Positions 35,093 to 44,982 are shown, counted from the first letter of the stretch. The stretch is 64,000 nt of DNA from Pantoea septica (GCF_002095575.1 NZ_MLJJ01000009.1:59858-123857); one strand, 5' to 3'. Notes: generated by a model not told the origin, from the sequence alone. Made by a program: numbers and translations.

Positions 35093-35860
35093 AGCTGACA
35101 TTTCTCGGCACCGGCGGGGTGACCGCCGCGCCGCTTTTCGGCTGCGACTGCGCCGCCTGCTTACGGGCGCGCGGCGACAGGAAACGGCGACGCGCGCCGT
35201 GCAGCGCGCTGATCGAGGCGGGCGGCGAGCGCATCCTGCTTGACGCCGGGCTGCCGCTGCTGGCGGAGCGTTTCGCCCCCGGCGAGCTGTCGCGCATTCT
35301 GCTGACGCACTACCACATGGATCATGTGCAGGGGCTGTTCGCGCTGCGCTGGGGCGCAGGCGAGGCGATCCCCGGTCTGGGGGCCGCCGGACGAGCGAGG
35401 CTGCGACGATCTCTTTAAGCATCCCGGCCTGCTCGATTTCCGCCCGTCGCTGACGCCCTTCGTGCCCCATCTTTTCGGCGCGCTGCAGGTGACGCCGCTG
35501 CCGCTGCAGCACTCGAAGCTGACGCACGGCTACCTGTTCGACTGGCACGGCGCGCGGCTCGCCTGGCTGTGCGACACCTGCGGCCTGCCGCCCGACACCG
35601 AGGATTTCCTCACCGGCCAGCGCATTGATGAGCTGGTGATCGACTGCAACGATCCGCCGTCTCCTGCTGCGCGCAACCATAACGATCTGACGCGCGCGCT
35701 GGCGATTGTCGACCGGCTCGCCCCGCGTCACGCGTGGCTGACCCACCTGTCGCATCAGATGGATAACTGGTTAGCAAACAACTGCTTGCCGGAATCTGTA
35801 TCCGCCGCCGCCGACGGCATGACGCTCTCCCTGAGCCCGGACGACCCTGTCACCGTTTGA
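35089..35860 (+). pseudogene. phnP: phnP, cyclic ribose phosphate phosphodiesterase, +1 frameshift
   Basis: The metallo-beta-lactamase-fold PhnP opens 5-phosphoribosyl 1,2-cyclic phosphate to ribose 1,5-bisphosphate. The first frame (35089-35418) encodes the zinc-ligand cysteines near CDCAAC and the THYHMDH metal motif, then runs to an early stop. The remaining domain, from GPPDERGCDDLFKHP to SHQMDNWL, continues in the next frame up to 35860. The shift sits at the CCCC run at 35370-35373; removing one C gives an uninterrupted 256-aa PhnP, close to the 252 aa of E. coli. No other lesion is seen, so a recent mutation or a base-calling error in the homopolymer are the two explanations. Confidence 0.88.
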
Positions 35861-35886
35861 TCACCTCACTGTCATCAGAGAGTCAT
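35847..35886 (+). promoter_or_regulatory. Tandem Pho boxes upstream of phnC
   Basis: Four 7-mers at exact 11-base steps: CTGTCAC, TGATCAC, CTGTCAT and GAGTCAT, with 4-base spacers. This is two abutting PhoB sites; the first begins inside the end of phnP. The phnC start codon is 58 bases downstream. It indicates that phnCDE1E2 has its own PhoB-activated promoter. Confidence 0.75.
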
Positions 35887-35943
35887 CACGCCGGGCCCTA
35901 ATAGGCGTCAACTTACCCCTTGTCAACGCATACGGAGTGAATC

Positions 35944-36774
35944 ATGGCACAGGCACTGTTAAGAACGGTGGTGGACAACAGCAGCGCGCCGCTTAGCCAG
36001 AACAGAGAGAAAGTGCTGTCGGTGCAGGGTCTGGGCAAGCGCTGGGGCGAGAACCGCGTGCTGGACAACGTCAGTTTTGATCTGCATGCGGGAGAAATGG
36101 TCGCCGTGATCGGCCGCTCGGGCGCAGGCAAATCGACGCTGCTGCATATGCTCAACGGCACCATCGACGCCTCGGAAGGCGCGGTGTACAGCCTGCGCGA
36201 CGGCGAGGCGCAGCGCAATCTGCTGGCGCTCAACAGCCGCCAGCTGCGCCAGTGGCGCAGCGAATGCGGCATGATTTTTCAAGACTTCTGTCTGGTGCCG
36301 CGGCTCGACGTGCTGACCAACGTGCTGCTGGGCCGTCTCAGCCAGACCTCGACGCTGAAATCCTTTTTTAAACTCTTCTCCGACAGCGACCGCGCCCACG
36401 CCATCGAACTGCTGCAGTGGATGAATATGCTGCCGCAGGCGCTGCAGCGCGCCGAGAACCTGTCGGGCGGACAGATGCAGCGCGTAGCCATCTGTCGCGC
36501 CCTGATGCAGAACCCGAAAATCCTGCTGGCCGACGAGCCGGTGGCGTCGCTCGATCCCAAAAATACCAAACGCATCATGGATGTTCTGCGCCAGGTGAGC
36601 GAGCAGGGCATCAGCGTGATGGTGAATCTGCATTCGGTTGAGCTGGTGAAAAGCTACTGCTCGCGCGTGATCGGCATTCAGCGCGGCAGAGTCCTGTTCG
36701 ACGGCCATCCGGCGCACCTGACCGACAGTCTGCTGCAGCAGCTGTACGGCGATGAAATCAACCAGCTCCACTAA
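35944..36774 (+). CDS. phnC: Phosphonate ABC transporter ATP-binding protein PhnC
   Basis: A 276-aa ABC ATPase. Walker A is GRSGAGKST near residues 58-66, signature [14 protein letters not shown] and Walker [12 protein letters not shown]. It powers phosphonate import with the PhnD and PhnE proteins encoded next. Preceded by GGAG and the tandem Pho boxes. An N-terminal extension of about 25 residues precedes the ABC core, as in some PhnC proteins. Confidence 0.92.
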   Translation: MAQALLRTVVDNSSAPLSQNREKVLSVQGLGKRWGENRVLDNVSFDLHAGEMVAVIGRSGAGKSTLLHMLNGTIDASEGAVYSLRDGEAQRNLLALNSRQLRQWRSECGMIFQDFCLVPRLDVLTNVLLGRLSQTSTLKSFFKLFSDSDRAHAIELLQWMNMLPQALQRAENLSGGQMQRVAICRALMQNPKILLADEPVASLDPKNTKRIMDVLRQVSEQGISVMVNLHSVELVKSYCSRVIGIQRGRVLFDGHPAHLTDSLLQQLYGDEINQLH

Positions 36775-36800
36775 CTCCCACGGCAAGAGAAAAACCTCGA

Positions 36801-37727
36801 ATGAAACTGACTTTATTAGCGTTACTGACCAGCGTAATGACCTTTGGCGTGAACGCGGCGGATGCGCCGAAAGAGCTGAATCTGGGCATTCTCGGGGGGC
36901 AGAACGCCACCCAGCAGATCGGCGATAACCAGTGCGTAAAGGATTTTTTTGATAAAGCGCTCAACGTTGATACGAAGCTGCGCAACTCTTCCGACTACGC
37001 CGGCGTCATTCAGGGACTGCTGGGCGGCAAGATCGATATGGTGCTGAGCATGTCGCCCGCCTCTTACGCCTCGGTCTATCTGCAGGATCCCAAAGCCGTG
37101 GATATCGTGGGCATTCTGGTAGACGACAAAGATGGCTCAAAAGGCTACCACTCGGTGGTAATCGTGAAAAACGAGAGCCCCTACAAGAAGCTGGAGGATC
37201 TGAAGGGCAAATCGTTCGGCATGGCCGATCCCGATTCAACCTCTGGTTTCCTGATGCCGAACCAGGCCTTTAAGAAAGCGTTTGGCGGCAGCGTCGATGA
37301 CAAGTACAACGGCTTTTTCTCCAGCGTCACCTTTTCCGGCGGCCACGAGCAGGACATTCTCGGCGTGCTGAACAATCAGTTTGACGGCGCGGTGACCTGG
37401 AGCTCGCTGGTGGGCGACTACAACAGCGGCTACAGCTCCGGCGCTTTCGGTCGCCTGATCCGCATGGATCACCCCGATCTGATGAAGCAGATCCGCATTA
37501 TCTGGCAGTCGCCGCTGATCCCGAACGGTCCGCTGCTGGTGAGCAATAAACTGCCGGCCGATTTCAAACAGAAAGTGGTCGAGACGATTCAGAAGCTGGA
37601 TAAAGAGCAGCACGCCTGCTTCGTGAAGGCGGTGGGCGGCGCGCAGCATATCGGCCCGGCCTCGGTGGCGGATTATCAGAATATCATCGATATGAAGCGC
37701 GATCTGGCGAAAGGACAGCGCGGCTAA
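36801..37727 (+). CDS. phnD: Phosphonate ABC transporter substrate-binding protein PhnD
   Basis: A 308-aa periplasmic binding protein. Residues 1-20 are a Sec signal peptide with likely cleavage after VNAA; the mature start KELNLGILGGQNATQQ and the DPDSTSGFLMPNQAF segment are family markers. It is shorter than the 338 aa of E. coli PhnD, lacking part of the C-terminus. The next permease gene is 261 bases away, an unusually long gap inside such an operon. Confidence 0.9.
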   Translation: MKLTLLALLTSVMTFGVNAADAPKELNLGILGGQNATQQIGDNQCVKDFFDKALNVDTKLRNSSDYAGVIQGLLGGKIDMVLSMSPASYASVYLQDPKAVDIVGILVDDKDGSKGYHSVVIVKNESPYKKLEDLKGKSFGMADPDSTSGFLMPNQAFKKAFGGSVDDKYNGFFSSVTFSGGHEQDILGVLNNQFDGAVTWSSLVGDYNSGYSSGAFGRLIRMDHPDLMKQIRIIWQSPLIPNGPLLVSNKLPADFKQKVVETIQKLDKEQHACFVKAVGGAQHIGPASVADYQNIIDMKRDLAKGQRG

Positions 37728-37988
37728 GGTCGATGCCCGGCGCTGACGCGGGTGACAGCAAGAGATCGCAAAGACGCAGGGAAGGCATCCCTGCCGGCTC
37801 GTCCCGCGCGGATACGCACCTCATCCTTGAGGTGCGCCCGTTACCGGGCCAACGCGCGGCGTTTTTGTCCATGGCGCGGGACGCTTTGCTCTTCTCTGCC
37901 TGTCACCCGCTGAAGAAGCTGTTCTGCGGCCTGAGAATCGGCCTGTTGCCCGCTCGGTTAATTTCTTCTATTACGCAGGAATCTTCTT
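37728..37988 (+). other. Structured intergenic region between phnD and phnE1
   Basis: This 261-base gap holds two perfect hairpins: GCAGGGA/TCCCTGC at 37776-37794 and CGCACCTCA/TGAGGTGCG at 37815-37836, then a short CCCG/CGGG inverted repeat near 37838-37847. No T-tract directly follows any of them, so they look more like processing or stability elements that set binding-protein excess over permease than terminators. An 87-codon open frame across the gap has no recognisable content. Confidence 0.5.
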
Positions 37989-38849
37989 TTGACTGACTTC
38001 GAACGCTACTACCAACGCATCCGCAGCCAGCAGAAACGCGATACGCTGATCTGGTCGCTGGTGCTGGTGACGCTCTACCTGCTGGCAGGCAAAATGTCAG
38101 AGTTCAGCCTGACCACGCTTTGGACGTCGATGCCGCACTTCTTTGACTACCTGTGGCAAACGCTGCCGGTGCTGCACCTTTCCACGCTGTTTAACGGCGT
38201 AAAGACCGAAGGATCGCTCGCTTACTGGGGCTACCGCCTCCATTTTCAGCTGCCGCTGATCTGGGAGACGCTGCAGCTGGCGCTCGCCTCCACTATCGTG
38301 GCGGTCTGCATCGCCGCGGTGCTGGCGTTTTTCGCCGCCGACAACACCCGCACCCCGGCAAGCCTGCGCTTTGCTATTCGCGCCTTTGTCGCATTTCTTC
38401 GCACCATGCCGGAGCTGGCCTGGGCGGTGATGTTCGTGATGGCGTTCGGCATTGGCGCTATTCCCGGCTTTCTCGCGCTGGCGCTACACACCGTCGGCAG
38501 CCTGACCAAACTCTTCTACGAGGCGATTGAGAGCGCCTCCGATAAGCCGGTGCGCGGGCTGGCCGCCTGCGGCGCCAGCAAGCTGCAGCGCATGCGCTTC
38601 GCGTTCTGGCCGCAGGTTAAGCCGATCTTTCTCTCCTACAGCTTTATGCGGCTGGAGATCAACTTTCGCTCCTCAACCATTCTGGGGCTGGTGGGCGCAG
38701 GCGGCATCGGCCAGGAGCTGATGACCAATATCAAACTCGATCGTTACGATCAGGTCAGCATCACGCTGCTGCTGATTATCGTGGTGGTATCGCTGCTGGA
38801 CACCTGCTCCGGCCGGCTGCGCCGCCGCGTCGTGGAGGGTTCCGCATGA
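37989..38849 (+). CDS. phnE: Phosphonate ABC transporter permease PhnE (first copy)
   Basis: A 286-aa inner-membrane permease with about six helices and the EAA loop near residues 185-205 (KPVRGLAACGASKLQRMRFA). It appears to begin with TTG, with AGGA 9 bases upstream; no in-frame ATG occurs before the first membrane helix region. Its stop overlaps the second permease as ATGA. Two PhnE-type permeases probably form a heterodimer here. Confidence 0.88.
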   Translation: MTDFERYYQRIRSQQKRDTLIWSLVLVTLYLLAGKMSEFSLTTLWTSMPHFFDYLWQTLPVLHLSTLFNGVKTEGSLAYWGYRLHFQLPLIWETLQLALASTIVAVCIAAVLAFFAADNTRTPASLRFAIRAFVAFLRTMPELAWAVMFVMAFGIGAIPGFLALALHTVGSLTKLFYEAIESASDKPVRGLAACGASKLQRMRFAFWPQVKPIFLSYSFMRLEINFRSSTILGLVGAGGIGQELMTNIKLDRYDQVSITLLLIIVVVSLLDTCSGRLRRRVVEGSA

Positions 38850-39730
38850 TAGCGCTGGCGCCGGACATCGGCAAAATCAGGCAGGAAAATCCGGCGCTGT
38901 TCGCGGCGCAGAAGCGCTATCTGCGCCGACTCGCGCTGGCGGCGGTCGCTATCCTGCTTTACTACCTGTTCTTCTTTGAATTCTACGGCATCGAATGGGG
39001 CCGCGCCGCGATGGGCGCGCAGCAGCTCGGCCGCTATTTTCTGCGCATGTTTGTCTGGCACGATTTTATTAACTGGCCGTTCGGCTACTACTTCTCGCAA
39101 ATCGGCGTCACGCTGGCGATCGTTTTCGCCGGCACCCTGACCGCGTCGATTATCGCGCTGCCGCTGTCGTTTCTCGCCGCGCGCAACGTGATGCACGCCC
39201 GGGCGACGCGGCCGATCGCCTGGGCGGTGCGCCGCCTGCTCGATCTGCTGCGCGGCATCGATATGGCGATATGGGGGCTGATATTCGTCCGCGCCGTCGG
39301 CATGGGGCCGCTGGCGGGCGTGCTGGCGATTGTGATGCAGGATGTCGGCCTGCTGGGCAAACTCTACTCGGAAGGACACGAGGCGGTAGAGCGCTCGCCG
39401 AGCCGCGGACTGAGCGCGGTCGGCGCCAACAGCCTGCAAAAGCACCGCTTCGGCATCTTTACCCAGTCGTTTCCCCATTTCCTGGCGCTTAGCCTCTATC
39501 AGATCGAATCCAATACCCGCTCGGCGGCGGTGCTGGGCTTTGTCGGCGCGGGCGGCGTCGGGCTGGTTTACGCCGAGAATATGCGCCTGTGGAACTGGGA
39601 CGTCGTGATGTTTTTAACCCTGATCCTCGTGGCGGTGGTGATGATCATGGATGCGCTCTCCAGCCGCCTGCGCCGGCGCTATATCAGCGGGAAGCCGGTG
39701 CCGCTCTGGCAGCCTGCCGCGCGCGACTGA
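38846..39730 (+). CDS. phnE: Phosphonate ABC transporter permease PhnE (second copy)
   Basis: A 294-aa permease related to the previous gene. The EAA loop (SPSRGLSAVGANSLQKHRFG) near residue 190 and the VLGFVGAGGVGL segment near 230 are typical of PhnE. The long N-terminal region (about 90 residues) carries an extra first helix. It closes phnCDE1E2 and overlaps by 47 bases the 3' end of the convergent hybrid kinase gene. Confidence 0.88.
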   Translation: MIALAPDIGKIRQENPALFAAQKRYLRRLALAAVAILLYYLFFFEFYGIEWGRAAMGAQQLGRYFLRMFVWHDFINWPFGYYFSQIGVTLAIVFAGTLTASIIALPLSFLAARNVMHARATRPIAWAVRRLLDLLRGIDMAIWGLIFVRAVGMGPLAGVLAIVMQDVGLLGKLYSEGHEAVERSPSRGLSAVGANSLQKHRFGIFTQSFPHFLALSLYQIESNTRSAAVLGFVGAGGVGLVYAENMRLWNWDVVMFLTLILVAVVMIMDALSSRLRRRYISGKPVPLWQPAARD

Positions 39731-42260
39731 GCCGTTCGCTGCGCTGCCAGGCGCGCGCCAGCGCCTGCGCCAGCTGCGCGCTCTGCCAGGGTTTCGCCAG
39801 CCGTTCGCACAGCGGCAGCGCTACCGGCTGCAGGCGCAGATCCTGACCGCTGATCAGCAGCGTCGCCAGCTGCGGCCACTGCTGCTGCGCCTGGCGGATC
39901 ACCTCGGCGCCGTTCAGGCCGCCGGGCAGCATCAAATCGCTGATCAGCAGATCGATATCGGGCGTCTGGCGCAGCAGCGCCAGCGCCTCTTCGCCGCTGG
40001 CGCACTCCAGCGTGACGTAGCCGAGCTGGTGCAGATGCTCGCACAGCGTTTGACGCACCGCCGGTTCGTCATCCAGCACCAGTACCAGCTTGTCGCGCGG
40101 CGTCGGCGGGGCGACCGGCTGCGCCGGCGGCGACGCGACCGCGCTTTCAGGCGCGCGCGGCAGCAGCAGGCGCACGGTGGTTCCCCGGCCCGGCGCGGTG
40201 TCGATCTCGATCTGGCCGCCGGACTGCCGCACAAAGCCATAGACCATCGACAGTCCAAGGCCGCTGCCGCTGCCGGTCTCTTTGGTGGTGAAAAAAGGCT
40301 CGAATACCTGTTCCCGCACGTCCGGCGTCATGCCGCAGCCCTGGTCGATCATCTCAATCATCACGCGCTCTCCTTGCTCGCGTCGCTGGCTGGCGATACG
40401 CAGACGTATCTCGCCGCTTCGTTGCTGCATGGCGTCGCGCGCGTTCACCACCAGATTCATCAGCGCGTTCTCCAGCTGGCTGGCGTCGATCCAGGCGAGC
40501 CAGCCGGGCCGCTGCGCCTCGACCGTCAGGCGCTGGCCGGGCAGCAGCGAGTGCTGCAGCAGGTTTTGTAGCTCGTCCACCAGCTGCGTCACGGAGACGG
40601 CGCGCGGATGCAGCGCCTGCTTGCGCGAGAAGGCGAGCAGACGCTGGGTGAGCAGGGCGGCGCGATCCGCCGCCTGACGCGCCCGTTCAATGCGGCTTGC
40701 CAGGCTGCCCGGCGGCAGCTGGCCCTGGGTCAGCGCCAGGCTGCCGATAATCACCGCCAGCAGGTTATTGAAGTCGTGCGCGATGCCGCCGGTCAGCTGG
40801 CCGACCGCCTTCATCTTCTGGCTGTGCACCAGCGCCTCTTCCAGCGCCTTGCGCGCGGTGCGCTCCAGCACGGTGTTGACGATGCCGCGGCGCGGCACCG
40901 GGCTGAAGCGCAGCTCCAGCGTACGCCCATCCGCGAGCCGCACCTCCTGCGGCTCGCCCGGATGCTGCAGATCCACGCCCACCCGTCCCAGCAGCTGGCG
41001 ATAGTGCAGGCCGCGGTGCAGCGCCTCGCCGGAGAGCCCCAGCAGCTGCGGATACTGCGCATTCCACACCACCAGCTGGCCCTGGTTGTCAAACAGCGCG
41101 AAGCCGTCGCGCATGGCGAGAAAGGTCGATTCGAGCTGGCTGCTCTTCTCCTTCAGCAGTCGCGAGGTGTGCGCCAGCGAGGCGGTATTGCGGGCGAAAA
41201 CGTTAAAGGCGCGCGCCAGGTCGCCCAGTTCGTCGCGCCGCTGAAGGCCCGGCACCGCCACGCGCTTCTCTCCCTGCGCCAGCCGCGTCATGGCGTCGGC
41301 GATGGCGGTCAGGCTGGAGCCGAGGTTGCGATAGATATAGATCCCGGCATAGCCGGTGATCGCCAGCGCCAGCAGGGCGAACAGCACGATAAACAGGATC
41401 ACCGAGTTGAGCTCGCGGTGGGTTTCCGCGCTGCGCATTTCGCTCTGCTGCGCCACCTGCTGCACGCAGGCGGTGATATCGTCGTTAAGCGCCGCCACCA
41501 GCGCCTTGATGCGGTAGGTGGAATAGGCGATAGCCAGATCGTTCTCCGCCAGCCGATCCGCCAGCGGCCGCAGCGACTGCTGGGTGGCGATCAGGCGCGC
41601 GATTTTCTCATCCAGCACCGCATCGCCGGAATCTTGCCGCCACGCCGTCATCACCTGCTGCAGCTGGTCGACCACCGCGACCGGCGACGGCGTGCGGATC
41701 GCCGCCGCCAGCAGCCGCTCGGTCTGCTGCCGCAGCGCCGCCGCCGGGCCGCGTCGCGCGGCGAGCTGGTTGATATGATCGAGCAGCAGCTGCGACTGCC
41801 ACAGGCCGCTGAGCAGGGCGTTGCGCTGTAGATGACGCTGATGGCCGTTGATCAGCAGCTGAGTGATGGTCTGCTCCAGCATCAGGCTGCGCGCGCGGAT
41901 GCGCGCCACCCGCGCCGTCTGACGCGCCGCGAGCGGCGCCGAGGCGAGCAGCGTCAGCGACTGCTGCAGCGCCTGCTGGTTCTGCTGCAGGCGCTGCGAT
42001 TCGCTCTGATACTCCAGCGCCCCCACCACCTGCGACAGGCGCACCGCCGCGGTGGCGACGCTGGCGGTATCGCGCGCCAGCGCCAGGCTGGCGCTCATAT
42101 CGCTCAGGGTTTGCGCCTGCGCCTGCTCCTGAATGCGTCCGGCATGGCGAAAGCCGAGTATCGCCACTGCGCTCACCATCAGCGTGACGCATACCACCAG
42201 CAGATTAAACAGCAGCAGGCGGCCGCGCGCGCCCGCCTGCCAGGGATGTTGATGCCGCAT
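39684..42260 (-). CDS. Hybrid sensor histidine kinase with C-terminal receiver domain
   Basis: An 858-aa membrane kinase. Membrane helices at about 15-37 and 287-309 enclose a helical periplasmic sensor rich in Gln and Ala. A HAMP domain (about 310-365) and a PAS-like domain (about 375-465) follow. The phosphoacceptor is His495 in GGIAHDFNNLL; the ATPase lobe has DQGCGM, GSGLGLS and the GRGTT box, and a receiver domain with Asp775 ends the protein. No HPt domain is present, as is common in this HDFNN class. The start is the ATG after GGAGG. It is divergent from a sugar ABC operon whose far end adjoins a response regulator gene on the same strand, a likely partner. Confidence 0.88.
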   Translation of the reverse strand: MRHQHPWQAGARGRLLLFNLLVVCVTLMVSAVAILGFRHAGRIQEQAQAQTLSDMSASLALARDTASVATAAVRLSQVVGALEYQSESQRLQQNQQALQQSLTLLASAPLAARQTARVARIRARSLMLEQTITQLLINGHQRHLQRNALLSGLWQSQLLLDHINQLAARRGPAAALRQQTERLLAAAIRTPSPVAVVDQLQQVMTAWRQDSGDAVLDEKIARLIATQQSLRPLADRLAENDLAIAYSTYRIKALVAALNDDITACVQQVAQQSEMRSAETHRELNSVILFIVLFALLALAITGYAGIYIYRNLGSSLTAIADAMTRLAQGEKRVAVPGLQRRDELGDLARAFNVFARNTASLAHTSRLLKEKSSQLESTFLAMRDGFALFDNQGQLVVWNAQYPQLLGLSGEALHRGLHYRQLLGRVGVDLQHPGEPQEVRLADGRTLELRFSPVPRRGIVNTVLERTARKALEEALVHSQKMKAVGQLTGGIAHDFNNLLAVIIGSLALTQGQLPPGSLASRIERARQAADRAALLTQRLLAFSRKQALHPRAVSVTQLVDELQNLLQHSLLPGQRLTVEAQRPGWLAWIDASQLENALMNLVVNARDAMQQRSGEIRLRIASQRREQGERVMIEMIDQGCGMTPDVREQVFEPFFTTKETGSGSGLGLSMVYGFVRQSGGQIEIDTAPGRGTTVRLLLPRAPESAVASPPAQPVAPPTPRDKLVLVLDDEPAVRQTLCEHLHQLGYVTLECASGEEALALLRQTPDIDLLISDLMLPGGLNGAEVIRQAQQQWPQLATLLISGQDLRLQPVALPLCERLAKPWQSAQLAQALARAWQRSERLSRARQAARAAPASR

Positions 42261-42320
42261 ACCGCGCCTCCGCGCCCGCCGTGACTGAGGCGAGTATAGG
42301 GCGCGGCTCGGGCGCATTTA

Positions 42321-42345
42321 TGACAAATATGAACGGCCGCTGACA
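42321..42345 (+). promoter_or_regulatory. TGACA direct repeats between kinase and sugar ABC operon
   Basis: TGACA occurs at 42321-42325 and 42341-42345, 20 bases apart (two helical turns), in the 144-base divergent gap. OmpR-type regulators often bind direct repeats, so this is a candidate site for the regulator at 45944-46678. Weak by sequence alone. Confidence 0.25.
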
Positions 42346-42404
42346 TTTTCCATTTATCTGGCGCTGCTTTACTCAGCCTTAATCACCGTTATCTGGAGCG
42401 GTCC

Positions 42405-43919
42405 ATGACAGCCACACCGATTCTGCAAATGCGCGACATCACGCGGCGCTTCGGCCAGTTTTACGCGCTCAAGGGCGTTGATCTGACGGTGTATGCCGGG
42501 GAGATCCACGCGCTGATGGGCGAGAACGGCGCGGGCAAGAGCACCCTGATGAAGATCCTCGCCGGCGCCTACAGCGCCACCAGCGGCGAAATCCTGATCG
42601 ACGGGCGCCCCTGTGCCATCCGGGGACCGAAAGAGGCGCTGGCGGCAGGCATCACGCTGATCTATCAGGAGATCAATCTGGCGCCCAACCTGACGGTGGC
42701 GGAGAACATCTTTCTCGGCAGCGAAATCACGCGCGGCGGACTGATTCGGCGTCGGCAGATGGCCGAAGAGGCGCAGCAGGTGATCGATCGGCTCGGCGCG
42801 CAGTTTAGCGCCACCGACCGCGTCAGCCGCCTCAGCATCGCCGAACAGCAGCAGGTCGAGATCGCGCGCGCGCTGTACCGCAACAGCCGCATTCTGGTCA
42901 TGGACGAACCCACCGCCGCGCTGAGCAACCGCGAAACCGAGCAGCTCTTCGCGCTGATCAAGCGCCTGCGGGCGGAAGGCATGGCGATTATCTATATCAG
43001 CCACCGTATGGCGGAAGTGTATGAGCTCTCCGATCGCGTCAGCGTGCTGCGCGACGGGCAGTATGTCGGCAGCCTGACCCATGACACCCTGAACGCCAGC
43101 GAGCTGGTGCGCATGATGGTCGGCCGTCCGCTGAGCGATCTCTTTAACAAGGATCGCACTATCCCGTTCGGCGACATTCGCCTGGCGGTCAATCACCTGA
43201 CCGACGGCGGCAAGGTGCGGCCGAGCAGCCTGGCGGTGCGCGCCGGCGAAATCGTCGGCCTGGCCGGACTGGTGGGCGCTGGGCGCAGCGAGCTGGCGCA
43301 GCTGATTTTCGGCGTGCGTAAACCCAGCGGCGGCGAGATCTGGATCGACGGGCAGCAGGTCGCCATCCACTCGCCGCGCGACGCCATTGCGCGCGGCATC
43401 GGTTTCCTCACCGAAAACCGCAAAGAGCAGGGGCTGTTTCTGGAGATGGCGGCACAGGAGAACATCGTGATGGCGACGCTGGAGCGCGACGCCAGCTACG
43501 GGCTGCTTAACCGGCGCAAAGGCAGGCAGATCGCCGGCGACGCCATCGCCACGCTCAACATTCGCGTGCCGCATGCGCAGGTGCGGGCGGGCGGCCTCTC
43601 CGGCGGCAACCAGCAGAAACTGCTGATTTCGCGCTGGGTATCCATTGGACCGCGCATCCTGATCCTCGATGAGCCAACGCGCGGCGTCGACGTCGGCGCC
43701 AAAAGCGAGATCTACCGCATGATGAATCAGATGGCGCAGCAGGGCGTGGCGATCCTGATGATCTCCAGCGAGCTGCCGGAGGTGGTCGGCATGAGCGATC
43801 GGGTGTACGTGATGCGCGAAGGCGCTATCGCCGGGGAGCTGGATAAAGATCAGATCAGCCAGGAAAACATTATGACGCTGGCCACCGGGGCGCAGAGCGC
43901 CTCACCGCTGGAAATATAA
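42405..43919 (+). CDS. Sugar ABC transporter ATP-binding protein (RbsA/XylG family)
   Basis: A 504-aa tandem ABC ATPase of the carbohydrate uptake 2 type. The first domain has a full Walker [10 protein letters not shown] near residue 39, the second the usual degenerate GLVGAGRSE near 287. Signatures read [15 protein letters not shown] and [14 protein letters not shown]. It energises the importer formed with the next two genes. TGGAGCGG precedes the ATG. Ribose, allose, xylose and galactofuranose systems share this design, so the sugar cannot be named. Confidence 0.9.
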   Translation: MTATPILQMRDITRRFGQFYALKGVDLTVYAGEIHALMGENGAGKSTLMKILAGAYSATSGEILIDGRPCAIRGPKEALAAGITLIYQEINLAPNLTVAENIFLGSEITRGGLIRRRQMAEEAQQVIDRLGAQFSATDRVSRLSIAEQQQVEIARALYRNSRILVMDEPTAALSNRETEQLFALIKRLRAEGMAIIYISHRMAEVYELSDRVSVLRDGQYVGSLTHDTLNASELVRMMVGRPLSDLFNKDRTIPFGDIRLAVNHLTDGGKVRPSSLAVRAGEIVGLAGLVGAGRSELAQLIFGVRKPSGGEIWIDGQQVAIHSPRDAIARGIGFLTENRKEQGLFLEMAAQENIVMATLERDASYGLLNRRKGRQIAGDAIATLNIRVPHAQVRAGGLSGGNQQKLLISRWVSIGPRILILDEPTRGVDVGAKSEIYRMMNQMAQQGVAILMISSELPEVVGMSDRVYVMREGAIAGELDKDQISQENIMTLATGAQSASPLEI

Positions 43920-43932
43920 GGAGAAGAGAGCG

Positions 43933-44913
43933 ATGACAGAAACCACGCGGGCGAAACCGCCCACCGTCAAGCGGGCGCTGATAGGCGACATGCTGCAAAC
44001 CGTCGGCATTTTGCCGATTCTGGTGCTGATTGTGGTGGTATTCGGCTTTGTCGCGCCGAATTTCTTCACCGAGGGCAATCTGCTCAATATTACCCGCCAG
44101 GCCTCGATTAACATCGTGCTGGCGGCCGGTATGACCTTTGTCATCCTGACCGGCGGCATCGACCTCTCGGTGGGCTCGATGCTCGGCACCACGGCGGTAG
44201 TGGCGATGGTCGCCTCGCTCGATCCGATGCTCGCCGGCATGACTATCCCCATGGCGCTCGGCGCAGGTCTGGTGATGGGGCTGTTCAACGGCATTCTGGT
44301 CGCCTGGGCCGGACTGCCGCCCTTTATCGTTACCCTCGGTACCTATACGGCGCTGCGCGGCGCCGCCTACCTGCTGGCGAACGGTACTACGGTGATTAAT
44401 TCCGATATCAGCTTCGAGTGGATAGGCAACGGCTATCTCGGCCCGGTGCCCTGGCTGATCGTTATCGCCTTCGCCGTGATCGCCGTCTGCTGGTTTATCC
44501 TGCGCCGCACCACGCTGGGCGTCCATATTTACGCGGTGGGCGGCAATATGCAGGCGGCGCGGCTGACCGGCATCAAGGTCGGCGCGGTGCTGGTGTTCGT
44601 CTACGCCATGAGCGGGCTGCTTTCCGGGTTAGGCGGGCTGATGTCGGCGTCGCGCCTTTATAGCGCCAACGGCAATCTCGGCGTTGGCTACGAACTGGAT
44701 GCCATCGCCGCGGTGATCCTCGGCGGCACCAGCTTCGTCGGCGGCATCGGCACCATTACCGGCACGCTGATCGGCGCGCTGATTATCGCCACGCTCAATA
44801 ATGGCATGACGCTAATGGGGGTCTCCTATTTCTGGCAGCTGGTGATCAAAGGCGCGGTGATCATTATTGCGGTGCTGATCGACAAATATCGCACCCGGCA
44901 CCACGTCTCCTGA
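43933..44913 (+). CDS. Sugar ABC transporter permease (RbsC family)
   Basis: A 326-aa permease with about eight to ten helices. Conserved RbsC-type segments include ILTGGIDLSVGSMLG, FIVTLGT and AVILGGTSFVGGIGTI. It begins 13 bases behind the ATPase gene with GGAG upstream. The N-terminal 30 residues are cytoplasmic. Confidence 0.9.
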   Translation: MTETTRAKPPTVKRALIGDMLQTVGILPILVLIVVVFGFVAPNFFTEGNLLNITRQASINIVLAAGMTFVILTGGIDLSVGSMLGTTAVVAMVASLDPMLAGMTIPMALGAGLVMGLFNGILVAWAGLPPFIVTLGTYTALRGAAYLLANGTTVINSDISFEWIGNGYLGPVPWLIVIAFAVIAVCWFILRRTTLGVHIYAVGGNMQAARLTGIKVGAVLVFVYAMSGLLSGLGGLMSASRLYSANGNLGVGYELDAIAAVILGGTSFVGGIGTITGTLIGALIIATLNNGMTLMGVSYFWQLVIKGAVIIIAVLIDKYRTRHHVS

Positions 44914-44982
44914 ACGCGGCGCCCCTTTTTTACCCTACGCCATTCAGCCGTTGGCGATTCTAATAACAGCAGGAGAAGGTCT

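Noticed and set aside
37733..37996. An 87-codon open frame between phnD and phnE1
   Set aside because: Composition and lack of any pattern suggest chance; it runs through two strong hairpins and overlaps the phnE start.
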